Assembly (NCBI GenBank): GCA_963995505.1
Contig: OZ023181.1
Coordinates: 20,642,221 to 20,706,220 of the forward strand
Reading direction: 5' to 3'
DNA: 64,000 bases
Origin: Hypericum androsaemum
Taxonomy: Eukaryota > Streptophyta > Magnoliopsida > Malpighiales > Hypericaceae
Shown: in pieces, positions 48,293 to 60,150 of the stretch
How the letters are laid out: each line of letters starts with the position of its first letter
Numbering within the stretch: the stretch's first letter is position 1
Translations under genes and position numbers: made by a program
The notes under the pieces: generated by a model
Databases searched by the model: none
Told to the model about the DNA's origin: nothing
Seen by the model: the letters and a program-made list of their open reading frames with translations, nothing else

Positions 48293-49654
48293 TGATGGAG
48301 ATAAGGATGAAGATATATGATAAAATAGTATTAGTAGTTTGATTAACTATTTATAGTAGTTTTTTGAAAAAAATTAGGGTTTCCTTACACGTCTTGTTGT
48401 CTCCTGTTATTCTCTCTTGAATTTGACGGATCAAGACTCTATCGTTCTTGTTCAACACGCCTTTCGCTGCATCAGTTGGTATCAATGACCAGTCTACGCT
48501 CCTTGCGATGTAGTCAAAGAGGGATGCACAAAAGGAGGTGGCCAGTCATGACCATCTGGAGCACCGCATCGACGTCTTGTCAAAACAACTGGGCGAGGTT
48601 CTACCCTTGCTACGTAACATCGTGGCCACTCCGATGGGTACCGCACATCAACCTACCAACGTTGCACAACTGCCGACTGTCGACAACATGTCCTCCGACG
48701 AGGAGGTTACTATCGACAACCTGGGGATACCGTTGGCTGAATGCGGGTTGCCCGCAACCCTCTGGGACTCCTATCCTTGTGAGGAGGAAGAGGTTGATGA
48801 CGGTAAGTTTCTTATAATTCAACGTCTCTTTAGGACAGAACATAAGGAATATGGAACAAAGATTATTTTGGAGTCTTCTAAACTTGAGGATATTCCTAAA
48901 TCTTTAAAAGAGGATATAATTTCTATTGATAGTGGAGTTGTTGACGCTACAATCGAACCTGTGAGCAATGATTATACAGTTGAATATATCGAGCATATTG
49001 ACTTTCTCGGAGTCGACAAATTTGCATATGCTGAAAGTTCTTCGTTGTTAAATATATGGAATGACCTTAAGGATTCCGAAAGATCTATCCGAAGACGTGG
49101 ATTCTTGATCTTTCGTCTAGAGACTATTTGTGGGTCCCTAATTTCCAAATATTTGTTTCGTTGGGATGGACGATATCAGAAAGAATTATCCGAAGACGTG
49201 GGTTCTTGATCTTTCGTCTAGAGACTATTTGTGGGTCCTTGATTTCCAATTATTTATTTCGTTGGGATGGACGATATTAGGTGTCACCATGTGGCTCGAA
49301 GGTATTAAAGAGTATATGTACGAAGATTTCAAGCTGGCACGACTTCAAATTCGAGGACAAATATCTCCAACCGGGTGAGAATGATGGAGATAAGGATGAA
49401 GATATATGATAAAGTAGTATTAGTAGTTTGATTAATTATCTATAGTAGTTAGAAGTTTGATTTATGATAGAATTCTACTTAATAGCTTGTTTTGGTTCTT
49501 TATAAGTAGGAGTTGTTCTATTATTTTAGGTGGTTAATTTGATAATAATAATTAGGAGTTTTCCTTCACGTCTTGTTACCTCCAGTTATTCACTCTTGAA
49601 TTTGACGGATCAAGACTCTTATCATTTTTCTTCAACACTTCTTTCGCTCCATCA
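48293..49654 (+). mobile_element. Non-autonomous LTR retrotransposon, 1362 bp
   Basis: The left LTR (48293-48474, 182 bp) and right LTR (49382-49654, 273 bp) both start TGATGGAGATAAGGATGAAG and end in CATCA; the left copy carries an internal deletion. Flanking 5-mers AATTC and ATTTC match at 4/5. A primer-binding-like TGGTATCA (48477-48484, initiator Met tRNA type) follows the left LTR by two bases. The internal open frame 48538-49209 (223 residues) has a Gag-like helical start (MASHDHLEHRIDVLSKQL), but there is no protease, integrase or reverse transcriptase. A 101-bp tandem duplication lies at about 49087-49280. Mobilisation would need enzymes from another element. Confidence 0.82.
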
Positions 49655-50692
49655 ATTTCAGTGGGTTGTGTCGGGGAATATATTGAATTATTACTGCAGA
49701 TAGAACAGATTGAAGTAGCTATGTTTAGTTATTGATTTTAACTTTATTGAATTGCTACTAAAAGTGTAAAACAAATTTAGCGATATTAATATCAAGGTAA
49801 GTTTCATCCTACTGAGGTATTTTTTTTCCATCACAATTTTTTCATCTAATTTTACTGTGGTAGAATTTTAATAAGATTGCTAATCTTAAACTTGTAAGAG
49901 GATGTTCAACACTATTGCAGACAAAAATAAAAATTCACTTGTCTATTAGTTTAAAATTCTGAGTCGGATATACAAATTTTAACATGGTATTAGAATAGTT
50001 TGGTCTCGTGTTCATTGATGTTTTCATAGAATCATTTTCATCGCAAGCTACTGATGTTAAAATTTGTTCAAACTTTGGTCAAATAAACTTTGTTTGAGAA
50101 CACATGTTGAAATTATTACATTGTTAATGAATTTGTTTATGAGTTAAAAAAATATACCTACATATTACCTTAAAATTTTGAATTAAATATAGACATTCTA
50201 ACATATCAATAATTGTTATGCCCGTGATCAGTTTTGAGGAAATATTTTGCCAAATTTGATAATAAAATAACTCCGCCAGAAAAACTAATCCCCAATTATT
50301 GTGTCGTGCGTCAAGTATACCTTCGACACATCAAAGGCCACATCTTTGCAAAACTTAAACAAAAGGACGTCTTCCAAATCATCAATGTTTTAAAAAAAGG
50401 CCGGGAGACGATGCATGATTTTTTTCGTTTTGTGGCCTATCTGGTTTGGCCAGTTGTCGCCGGTCAAATTGGAGATTTTTTATAAAAATTCTTTTATTAA
50501 ATATTTTTAATTTTTTAATCTTATAAAATTTATCATTTGTAAATAAAAAATTTATAATTGAATATTTTTAATATAAAAACTTAGAAAAACTTTTGGGAAA
50601 ATTAGTGTGGCTGGTCGAACCAATAGTGAACAACCGATCTGATCCTTCTCCTAGTTTTTCCCAAAAAAAATCCTATATTGATACCGAGTGAT
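49655..50692. other. AT-rich spacer
   Basis: No gene is recognised. The open frame 50234-50485 has no known domain. Confidence 0.45.
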
Positions 50693-51271
50693 TAGGGGTG
50701 AGCAAAAAATTCGATATCCGAAATATTTTACGGATTCAGATTATCCAAAAAATTTATTTCGAATTCATAGTCGGATTAAAAAAATAAAAATTCAGATTAT
50801 TCGAATATCCGAATTTTTTAATTTCTTTGTAAAGGAGTTTGGGCTGGGCCAAAATTTTAATCCATCTCCTCCTATTCTCACCTATTAAAATTCATTTACG
50901 ATGGCTTCTCTTGGTCGTTTGGCCACTATAGTTTATAAATCAGTTCATTTTAGTACTTCTTTGAGATTTTTATATCTGATTGGCTACTGTAATTTTGGAA
51001 GATGCTTTTTAATAAGACCCAATTCTCACAGGAAACCATTTGTTTTATTAAAGATGGTAGTGGGTAGAGTAAAAATCATTTTCAGAGTAGTACGTCGTTT
51101 TAGTTTTTTTAAAATTTGGATAATTTGGATTATCCGAATCCGTATTCAAAATAATTTCAGATTTTAGATAAATCATTATTCGGATTCGGATTGAGAAATA
51201 TTAATTTCGGACATTTCAGATAATTAAAATTTTGGATAATTAAAATTTTGATTATTCGAATGCTCACCCTA
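50693..51271. mobile_element. hAT-like non-autonomous element, 579 bp
   Basis: Terminal inverted repeats TAGGGGTGAGCA and TGCTCACCCTA are the plant hAT signature. Subterminal ATCCGAAT-type motifs occur many times on both strands, as expected for transposase binding sites. The flanking 8-mers do not match, so the target duplication is lost or the ends are slightly misplaced. Confidence 0.65.
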
Positions 51272-51829
51272 AATAATAATCCAAACGGTGAGACCACTTT
51301 TTTTTAAATAATGCAAATGAGTAACTATCATCGTTGAGATAACGTCTACATGCATCATCACAACACAAAAAAAAATTAAAAAAGTTAGGAACAAACAAAA
51401 AGCGCCACAATTTTCTAATGACCGTCGTCGTGTACTATATATATAATACATACACGCAATCTCCTAGCGGTCACCACCTGGTATGGAGTAATAGTACTTT
51501 TCTAAAAATTAATTGCACATAAATAAATGGCATAAAACCTAAAAAAGTACTCTAATTACGAAAAATCATAAAAAACATACACGTGTTTTTTTAAAACAAA
51601 ATGATGCGATAAAATGATAAAAAATATTTCCACTCAAATGCTTTTACAAAATTAAACGGATATTAACTTTATGAATGGTAAAAATATTGCTGAAAAACTT
51701 GTCTCCTCTGTAAAATTCTACATTGTTAAACTCTGAAATATCATAAATTTACATAAACAAAATTCAACCCAGTGGGACGCGTGATTGAGCGATAGGACAT
51801 CTGCTATTTTTGTTGAATGTCGAAGGAGG
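51272..51829. other. AT-rich spacer
   Basis: No gene or repeat boundary is seen. Confidence 0.45.
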
Positions 51830-52554
51830 TGTACTTGATTAGAATCTTTATTAGTCGAGGCAAGAGTTGGACTCCTTCTCCGTAAGACGAGATTGCCCCG
51901 TATTTAGTGCTTACGGGCTGCGGCAATCGTCCCCAAGATACAACGACTAGGCTGCTTCCGAGTTCGTAGCACAACGACCGACCCTCGAAGCTTCAGGCAA
52001 AGAGAGGCAGAGAGTAGAACGACTATTGCTAATAAATTTTTCTGGATGCCCGTAGGTGTCTCTTCAGGGCTCCTGGATGCTTGCTGGTGTCTCTACGGCC
52101 ACAGGCCTTCCAGGCACTCCTCGTGCCTCTTCGGTGGCAATCTGGAAGGCCCCCTGGTGGCCCTTCATCTGTTAGCCAGCTCGCATCCCTTCGGCCGTCT
52201 GGATGTTCCAGCCCTTCGGTGACCATCCTGGAAGACGCTCGCAGCCCCTCGCGACGATGCGCAAGTGCGAAGTGCCAAGTGCGCCACAAAGCGCCCATTG
52301 CAACCTGCGTCCAATGCGCCATGCGCACACGCACGTGCTCGGATGGTGCGAAGCACCATCTTCGCAGGTAGCCTCGGTCAGCTCTTCAGGTGGAACATTT
52401 AATGTTACACCAGCTTGGAGCTTCTCCTTATAAACATGGAAAATTCTCTTGCGATTTTCGATGTGGTAATTCCATCCTCAGCTTGAGCTTTCCAGCTTGG
52501 GCTTTTTCACTTGGGCCAAATGCATTAAATATGCATTCAAACCCAACAGTTTTA
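51830..52554 (-). mobile_element. Probable solo LTR or LTR fragment, minus orientation
   Basis: A GC-rich island with short internal repeats (GGATGCCCGTAGGTGTCTCT style units at 52030-52130, and GCGCAAGTGCGAAGTGCC-like runs) sits in AT-rich DNA. On the minus strand it would open with TGTTGGGTTTGAATGC near 52554, with a TTTATAAGG box about 120 bp in. The other end and a target duplication were not located, so the call is tentative. Confidence 0.4.
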
Positions 52555-53159
52555 TCCGCAGTCGGAGAATTGAATTCTCCGGAACTCACATCATCCATCC
52601 CAATGGACCGGCTCTAGTGCAAGGGTTTTGTACTGTACGTATAAAATGCGTCAAAATTGTTCTGGAGGATAAAATAGTTTGTTTATTTATGATATAATGG
52701 TCATAAAATAGTTTCACAGGGAGCGTCCCGAATAAATCGGGACCGTCCCATGATAAAAGAGGTCGGATAAAATAATTCGTCCAGTATATATCCAATAGTT
52801 TATTACGTGTATATCCAATAGTTTACCTCCTGTGTATTCAATATTCTACCATATATATCTAATAGTCTCCTGGAATGATTCCAGGACCAAATCTGATGGT
52901 AGTGGGTGAAAATATGTTTATCACCGGATTAATTGGTTCCACCTTGAGGTCTTTTCTCTCGATTAAATATGTTGACTAGAGACCAAGAAGAACGACAATT
53001 CCTTCTATAAAAAAAAAAGAACAATAATACTTCACACATGGCCCCAAACGACAATATTATATCTATCAAGTCCCAATATACACAGTCCTCGCCTTCTTAT
53101 TAACACTTCACTTTGAAATCAAGAACCAAAAATATTGAGACAGATCGAAATCCACAACA
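52555..53159. other. Upstream region of the lignan reductase gene
   Basis: AT-rich in its right half, where promoter and leader are expected. A repeated CCAATAGTTTA/TATATCCAATAG motif occurs at 52780-52830. No gene is seen. Confidence 0.45.
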
Positions 53160-55171
53160 ATGGAGATGGGAAAGAGCAAGGTCCTTGTGGTTGGGGGTAC
53201 GGGCTACATTGGGAGGAGGATGGTGAAGGCTAGCTTAGCCCAGGGGCACCCCACCTATGTTCTTCAGCGGCCAGAAATAGGCCTTGACATAGAAAAGCTG
53301 CAGATGCTTCTCGATTTCAAGAGGCGAGGGGCTCGATTGGTGGAGGGGTCGTTTGGTGACCACAATAGCCTTGTGGATGCAGTGAAGCAAGTTGATGTGG
53401 TCATTTGTACCATTTCTGGTGTGCACTTCAGGAGCCACAACCTCCTGCTGCAACTTAAGCTTGTTGATGCCATCAAAGAAGCTGGAAATATCAAGGTAGA
53501 ATTAAATCAGAACTCCGTATTGTATTGTGTATCTAATTGTAAATGTCTGCATATTATAGTGATGATTGTCTCGATCATATGATTCTTTGTTTTTAACTGA
53601 ACAAAGTATATCTATATTCCTCTATTATCTCATATATCTCACTACTACTCATTATGAATGTTTAACAATATATGTTAACGCGTTTCCGTTACCCTAATAA
53701 CTTACAACTATTTCGAGACGTTGTCTGACTAACTCGGCTAGCCTAAATTACCAACTCTTTTGATGTTATATTCAACATAAATCATACATAAAAATGGATA
53801 GAATTATTGATCATGGGCGCAGAGGTTCGTGCCATCGGAATTTGGAATCGACCCATCAAGAATGGGACATGCTCTGGAAGCAGGGAGGGACTCATTTGAT
53901 GAGAAAATGGTGGTAAGGAAGGCGATAGAGGAAGCCCATATCCCCTTCACTTACGTTTCCGCCAACTGCTTCGCCGGCTTCTTCGTCGGCAACCTGTCGC
54001 AGCCAGGCACCCTTACCCCGCCAAAACACCAAGTCCGTCTTTTCGGAGACGGGAACGTCAAGGGTCAGTATAAATGCTTGACATTTTTTTATGATACGTG
54101 TGCACTCTATTAATTGTGTCGCTAAGTAATACAAATCGCCTAAAAATTAAAAAAATTCAACTATCTAATAATAATTGTTAAGAGATAAGTGATATCTTTT
54201 ACATTAAATTACTTTATTTGACCCCATTTTTCCTCCTTTTGTGCTCCATCCGGCTTGTTTGCCTCTTACGTCCCTTTTTAAAATATTTGCCCGTCTACTT
54301 TTTGGGCTTGAATCATCGCTATTTGTATCTTCAGATTCGAGGCCCTCTTCTTTTTCTTTTTTTCTCTGCGATCGACCTATCCTGAAACCTCGTTGTTAAT
54401 TTATTTTTCTTCATATTGATTTCTCTCGCCTTGAGAGTTGGTATAAATGCGTGAAATTGTTTATATATTGAAAATTCATCAACGATTCTAACATGGTATC
54501 ACACCAGACTGATTTCGTTGTTGTTCTCACACGATCTCATTTCATACAGTTTAACTTAGGAACTCAAAATCCATGTAAATTTGATTCGATGAGCTTCGTT
54601 TAAACGTGGTGATTATGTTTTAATTAGCCATTTTTTCGTTTCTTGTAATGGCAACATATTTTTCTTAGTTGGTTTACATTTTTTACAGTTGTTTACATGG
54701 ATGAAGACGACATTGCAACGTACACAATAAAATCAGTAGACGACCCTCGGACCTTGAACAAGACAATGTACCTCCGGCCACCTGAAAACACTCTTTCCCA
54801 GAGAGAATTAGTTGAGATATGGGAAAATCTCAGTGGCAGAGAGCTGGAGAAGATCAGCATCTCGGAAGAGGACTTTCTCGCTAGCTTAAAAGGTATGAAA
54901 TTTGTACCGTCATGTACGTAAGTCGGTTCTTCGGATATCAAATAGTATAAACAAAAAAAATCGGGTGACTCATAGTATGTAAGGGCTAATTTGGTGTGTT
55001 TATGTAGGTCTGGCATATGACCAACAGGGAATGGGACACTTTTACCACATCTTCTACGAAGGTTGTTTAACCAATTTTGACGTAGGAGAAAATGGAGGAG
55101 TTGAAGCATCGGAGCTCTATCCTCGTGTGAGCTACACTCGAATGGGTGAATACTTGAAGATTTTCCTTTGA
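53160..55171 (+). CDS. PLR: Pinoresinol-lariciresinol reductase-like (PLR/PCBER/IFR family)
   Basis: Four exons, 53160-53495, 53823-54063, 54689-54892 and 55008-55171, agree in phase and give 314 residues, the usual length. The NADPH-binding motif GGTGYIG is at 12-18. The catalytic Lys is K140, in FDEKMVVRKAIEEA. KRFVPSEFG spans the first splice junction. YMDEDDIATYTIK and MYLRPPENTLSQRE follow, and the gene ends VEASELYPRVSYTRMGEYLK. The blocks TYVLQRPEIGLD and CTISGVHFRSH favour PLR over phenylcoumaran benzylic ether reductase or isoflavone reductase. PLR reduces pinoresinol to lariciresinol and then secoisolariciresinol with NADPH, in the cytosol. The donor of exon 2 (GTCAGT) is weak. Start codons at 53160 and 53166 are both possible. 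Confidence 0.92.
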
Positions 55172-55639
55172 TGAGATCAATCACATTAAAGAAATAATTG
55201 TACTGGATTTATTTGACCTCGTTGGTTTAATTTTTTCCCTTCCTTATTTTGTATCGTTTGCTGGATTATTGTCGATAGTTTGCTCACGAAAATTAACGTT
55301 CCCATCGTGATCTCAAACTTCCAAATGATGCCTAACCATCGGCTTCGTATGGACTCATACTCGGACACGTACATAAATCCAAAAATTAGATCATATTTTA
55401 ATTAAAATTTGGTTAGTATAGTTAATCTATTTTTATAAATTTAGTATTAACTTTGAATTGACTAACTTTTCATGAATCAATTAATTTTTGTGCATGCATA
55501 TATCACAAAATCTATCTGATTATCAAAAAAAAAATTTATATAGAATTTTAAACATATTAATTAAGTGGGACTGTGGGAGCAACTTCTCCGCTAATCATGG
55601 CGTGGCTCCGTAAAAGCGTAGACATATTAGACCACTTGA
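55172..55639. other. 3' flank of the PLR gene
   Basis: Probable 3' untranslated region and AT-rich spacer up to the LINE remnant. Nothing else is seen. Confidence 0.45.
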
Positions 55640-56364
55640 AATAACTCCGATAGTTAACCGGATCAAACATAAGCTACCAGAGCTGATATCTCCTACACAA
55701 GGCAGCTTTGTTCCGGGACGACAGATCACTGATAACGTAGTCATTCTACAGGAAGTGTTGCATTCTATGAAATCTAAAAATGGTGGCAATGGGTGGATGG
55801 TAATTAAATTGGATCTTAAAAAAGCTTATGATCGTGTTCGCTGAACTTTTATTCGCGAGACCTTAATTGATGTGGGGTTTCCAAGCCAGTTTATAGATCT
55901 TATCATGCAGTGTGTGGAGGGGGCGCATATGCGCTTGCTCTGGAATGGTGAAATGACGTCAGGTTTTTAACCGTCGTGTGGTCTTCGTCAGGGAGATCCT
56001 ATGTCTCCTTATCTCTTTGTGTTGTGTATGGAACGATTGGCGTATTAGATTGATAGATCTGTGACTGCTAAGAGTTGAAAACCTATCAAGATCACGAGGA
56101 CTGGGCCTACTTTGTCGCATTTGATGTTTGCAGATGATATATTGTTGTTTGCATAAGCTTCACATGATCAAGTACGAACAATTTTACAGGGGTTGGAATG
56201 CTTTTGTGCAGCTTCTAGGCAGCGGATAAGTTTTCAGAAATCTAGTGTTTTCTTTTCCAACACTAGAGGGTCACACAAGATACTTATGGGTATATTTTGG
56301 AGAGAGTGCAATCTAAATTGGCTGGTTGGAAGGCAAAACAGCTGTCAATGGCAGGCCGGCTTAC

Positions 56365-56848
56365 TTTGGTTCGTGACGTGACACGTGGCGGACATGCGGT
56401 CCGAAGTGCCACGTGGTGGACATGAGGTCTGAAGTGCCACGTGGCGTGACACATGGCGGACGTGTGGCATAAAAGTACCACGTGGCATAAAAGTACCACG
56501 TGGCAGCCATGTGCGACACGTGGCGCATTTTGGTTGTCCAGATTTCTCTATAAAAAGGAAAATCTGACTGGACCAATTTGAAAGTTTGTCATCAAACACT
56601 CAATAAGAAAGGAAAAATTCTGGATTAGTTCCTGAATTTTGATCAGATTTTCTATAGAGAAAATCTCGTGAAAATCAATTACGAATCTGTTAAGACGTGA
56701 TCGTAATTCGACTAGCACGAAGACTTTGTGGACCCGAACCTGTGGACCTCTTGCTTCAACAAGTAAGTGATTTATTATTAATGAATTAGTTTATTAATTA
56801 AATAGATTTAACACGTAATTACTTATTAATTACGTGTCGAATCCGTCA
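56365..56848 (+). mobile_element. LTR fragment of the 60-64 kb copia family, inside the LINE
   Basis: The stretch matches, in opposite orientation, the LTR at 60151-60851: CCACGTGG-rich repeats, a CTATAAAAAGGAAAATC box, GGAAAAATTCTGGATTAGTT, CGTGATCGTAATTCGACTAG and TTATTATTAATGAATTAG. It ends in CCGTCA at 56848. The TGTTGG start of that LTR is missing, so it is 5'-truncated, and no target duplication remains. Confidence 0.8.
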
Positions 56849-57209
56849 GTTGGCGATGGCGACTTGATGAGGCTTTTGATCATATTTCTTTACAGGAGTA
56901 TCCTTCGGCTTTTATTTTGCAGCATGCTGGTGATTTTGCTACAACTTGGAAGGCTGCGGTTGATGTACATGTGCATGTTCTGCGATCTCCGCTGATTGTC
57001 AAATGGCAGCCACCGTTCGAGGGATGGTGCAAATTAAATACCGATGGAATAGCGAAGGGGTAACCCTGGATTGGTGGGGGTGGTGGTATGATTCGTGATG
57101 CAAGGGGTTCTTGGTGTGTTGATTTTGTAAACAACACGGGGTTGTGTGATGCTTTGACATCCGAGCTATGGGCTATATGGCGAGGTTTATTGCTAGGCTG
57201 GGACACAAG

Positions 57210-57699
57210 TGTTAAAATTAAAGGAATATTCTTCCTTAATTCAGTGAGGAAATTAAGGAACATGCTTCATTAATTTCTTCCCCAATTTAAGGAACATGCT
57301 TCTTTAATTTCCTCCTCATTTTTCTCCTTAATTTCTTCCTCATTTTCTTTCTTTATTATTTGTTTATACAACTAGGTAGATTCATTTCTTAGTATAAATA
57401 TTCATGTTGTACATCATTATTTTTTCAAGTTGTTTATTCATAAATCAAAATCTTTACAACTTCATTTCTCCTTCTTTCTCCTTATATGGAGTTTCTCAAG
57501 TTGTTCATTCATAAATCAAAATCTCTACAACTTCATTTCTCCTTATATGGAGTTTCTCAATTTCTCATTCTTTCTCCTTATATGAAGTTTCTCAATTTCT
57601 GCATCTTTCTCCTTATATGGAGTTTCACAATTTCTCCATCTTTCTCCTTATATGAAGTTTCTCAATTTCTCATTCTTTCTCTTTATATGGAGTTTTTCA
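57210..57699 (+). mobile_element. Solo LTR, 490 bp, inserted in the LINE RNase H region
   Basis: It begins TGTTAAAATTAAAGG and ends TTTTTCA, with the perfect 5-bp duplication ACAAG at 57205-57209 and 57700-57704. Removing the insert and one ACAAG leaves the LINE RNase H frame continuous, which confirms the boundaries. No internal retrotransposon sequence remains. Confidence 0.9.
57472..57690 (+). repeat. Minisatellite with about 45-bp unit in the solo LTR
   Basis: The motif CTCCTTATATGGAGTTTCTC (or GAAG for GGAG) recurs about six times, spaced by TTTCTCATTCTTT-like sequence. Most units contain a short CTCC-TATA-GGAG palindrome. Confidence 0.85.
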
Positions 57700-58070
57700 A
57701 CAAGGGACTACCAGCAAGTGGTTGTTGAAACAGACTCGCAAGTTGCTGCGCGATGTCTGACCGAGGGCATAGCGTGAGAACATTCGCTATCGTCACTCGT
57801 GATTAATTGTCAAAATTCCATTGCCCAGAGTTGGCACGTGGAGGTCCTTCACTATTTTTGAGAATGTAATCAAGTTGTTGATTATCTCTCGAATTATCCT
57901 CTTAGTTTCCCTTTTGGTTATCATGTTCTGGATGTTGCCCCAGCTGATTGCCTTCCTTTGCTGGAGCAGGATTGCATTGGGTTGGGATCTTGTCGGTTAA
58001 TTCCATTGTAGACTATTGTATGTTGTTTCAATGATGTGAGTGTATCACCATTACCACTACAAAAAAAAAC

Positions 58071-58945
58071 AACTCTGATAGTTATTAATTTTATCTCTCG
58101 AATTTGATTGACAGATTTTAATATAATAGCAAATTAGATTGATCCCAAGTGGCATCCTGTGTGACAAAATTTTTTTTACCCCGTGCAGATTTCAGTCATT
58201 CGGAAAACCTCTACAATAAAAGTGGAATCAAATTATTGGATCTATATTATAAATAAAATAATTCTACCATTTAATCCCAGAATTATATTCTCATGCACCA
58301 TGTGTTACCATTAAAGTTTGAACACATGTGAAATTTGATTTATTTAAAAAAATATTGAGTTCATCTTAAAATAAATTTAATTAATACTCGATTTTAAATA
58401 CACAAAATTTTAAAAAAACACAGGGATGTCCATTAAATTTGTGACTACACTAGTGATGAAGATATATGCCACGTATGTTATCGTAAAATTGGTGGCAACA
58501 ACCAAAAAGTGCCATATTTTTCTATATACCTAACCCATCTCCGTTTGTCGGGAGAATATATTATATGTACTACCCTAACTAATATTACATTTAAGCAGAC
58601 ACTTTATTAATAGGGCAGACACTTCGGGTAATATTCACCGAAGTATTATAAAATGGAATAGTCATTCGCACTTTTTTTACCGAATAAAAAATTATAGGGC
58701 TCCTGCAATATATACCATTATTCCACTATTTTCCAAGACCCCCTCCAAATAACACAGAACTCTTAAGTGGTGGGGGACAGTGATGGTGAAATTATACACA
58801 TTATAGTCAACATCATAAATTCTAAAAAAACAAGTCAACATCATAAATCACCAATATCTATAAGGTGAGTTGATTGAGATTAAGATTTTTATTCGGAAAA
58901 GACATAACTATTGATGTAAAAGTTTATACATAAAAAAGTCACCCA
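58071..58945. other. AT-rich spacer with a dispersed repeat copy
   Basis: No gene. At about 58450-58575 the sequence (GCAACAACCAAAAAGTGCCA, then TTTGTCGGGAGAATATATTA) is a diverged relative of the unit duplicated at 45781-46537. Confidence 0.45.
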
Positions 58946-59604
58946 TGTTGGGAAAAAATTCGGGTAGGAGGATGAAAATGGTGTAGCACAAATTTTTAAT
59001 CGATTCTTTCAGATAAATTTTAACTCTCCAAGTGAATTTCGCGAGTACAACGGATTTATGAATACTTGCCGTCAGGATACAAAGAAGCCATCAAAGTCTG
59101 TACTTTCTTGACTCGACCAAGAACACACTAAGTATTTTGTGATGATACTTAGAGAAGAAGTGAGTAAGGAGGCTTTTGCAATTCTTTTAAGATTCTTAAT
59201 CGTATGAGAAAGTATGTACCACTATTTATAGAGAATAGGCATTATGCCTCTTCATCACCAAAACGTTTCTGCAATGGTGGCTAATGGGATGGTCATATTT
59301 TTTCGAGTTTGAAACGAAGAGTCACGAGTTTGAACTTGTGCAGGACGTCCGGCGGCCGCCAGTTCGAACGTGCACCTCTAACCCGGCGCCCACCGGGTGT
59401 GTAACGCCCGCCGACTTTTGAACTTGCACAGGCACACCCAGCGTCCGCCGGGTACCCGACGCCCACCAGTTTCGTATGCTCCTCAAACCTGACGTCCGCT
59501 AGGTGTATGGCACCCGCTTCCATGTACCGTGTAGGTCGATCCCATTACTTCCTATCGTAGCGGCCACATTATGCAAATGCAACATGATTTAAAAATATCC
59601 AACA
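58946..59604 (-). mobile_element. Probable solo LTR, minus orientation, 659 bp
   Basis: The ends TGTTGGG (58946) and CCAACA (59604) form the expected TG-CA termini. A CTCTATAAATAGTGG box on the minus strand at about 59225-59240 would be its TATA. The segment 59340-59520 holds several GC-rich GTCCGCCGGGT-like units. Flanking 5-mers (ACCCA and ATTCA) do not match, so the call rests on architecture alone. Confidence 0.5.
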
Positions 59605-60150
59605 ATTCATTGCTCCACTTTCTTTCTGATCCCATCTAGTTTTTTTTTTGGTTCCCATCCATCATAATAAATAGTCTCGGCTCTAATCACTGATATTACT
59701 ACACATTAATTTATTAAATAAAAGTTACCCAAAGAAAATGGACAACGAATGCTTCTACTACATAGACAAGGACCGGACCACATTGAGCACTTGCTCAAGG
59801 TGGTGGGCTGTGTCAAGCGTGGGCCTCGACGGCAACGCCCACCTCTTCCACGTTGAATTATTATTAGAGAACAAATTTGTAATAATATTTTTATTTATAT
59901 GAGCTGAATTCTGAACCTAAGATCTTATTAGAAGAATATAATTTATTTATCAATTGTATCAACTCCGACTGGAAAAAATCGTTTTCTGACCATGTAGAAA
60001 TTTGTATTTCTTTAAATATCACATGGATCAATTTGGATTGGTACTAAGGACACGACTTTGATATGGTGAAGTACCGAATTGAAAACGTTAGAAAGTGTCA
60101 CTACTTGAAGGTAGCCAACAACAAAAATGACACTGATCTATAAAACATAT
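59605..60150. other. Spacer with an unrecognised small open frame
   Basis: The plus-strand frame 59738-59902 (54 residues, starting MDNECFYYIDKDRTTLSTCS) is GC-rich and protein-like in its first 40 codons, then runs into AT-rich sequence. It may be a broken exon; I do not recognise the family. The rest is AT-rich spacer. Confidence 0.3.

Larger units (their letters stand above)
55640..58070 (+). mobile_element. Degraded LINE retrotransposon (RT and RNase H parts)
   Basis: Non-LTR reverse transcriptase landmarks are readable with stops in between: LISPTQGSFVPGRQITDN and LDLKKAYDRV (about 55660-55840), LRQGDPMSPYLF (about 55980) and FADDILLFA (about 56130). LAGWKAKQLSMAGRLTLV ends near 56370. 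RNase H-like sequence resumes at about 56990 (KWQPPFEGWCKLNTDGIAKG), breaks at 57209 and resumes again at 57700 (VVVETDSQVAARCL, then NQVVDYLSNYP). A run of A at about 58061 marks the probable 3' end. Several internal stops make it inactive. Two LTR-type sequences lie within it (listed separately). Confidence 0.85.

Noticed and set aside
48538..49209. Possible host gene of 223 residues
   Set aside because: It lies between two matching LTRs just after a primer-binding-type site, so it belongs to the retroelement.
50234..50485. 83-codon frame
   Set aside because: No family recognised, AT-rich context and no splice partners; not enough to call a gene.
57472..57690. CRISPR-like array
   Set aside because: The regularly spaced motif sits in a plant solo LTR; the spacers are also repetitive, and the genome is eukaryotic.
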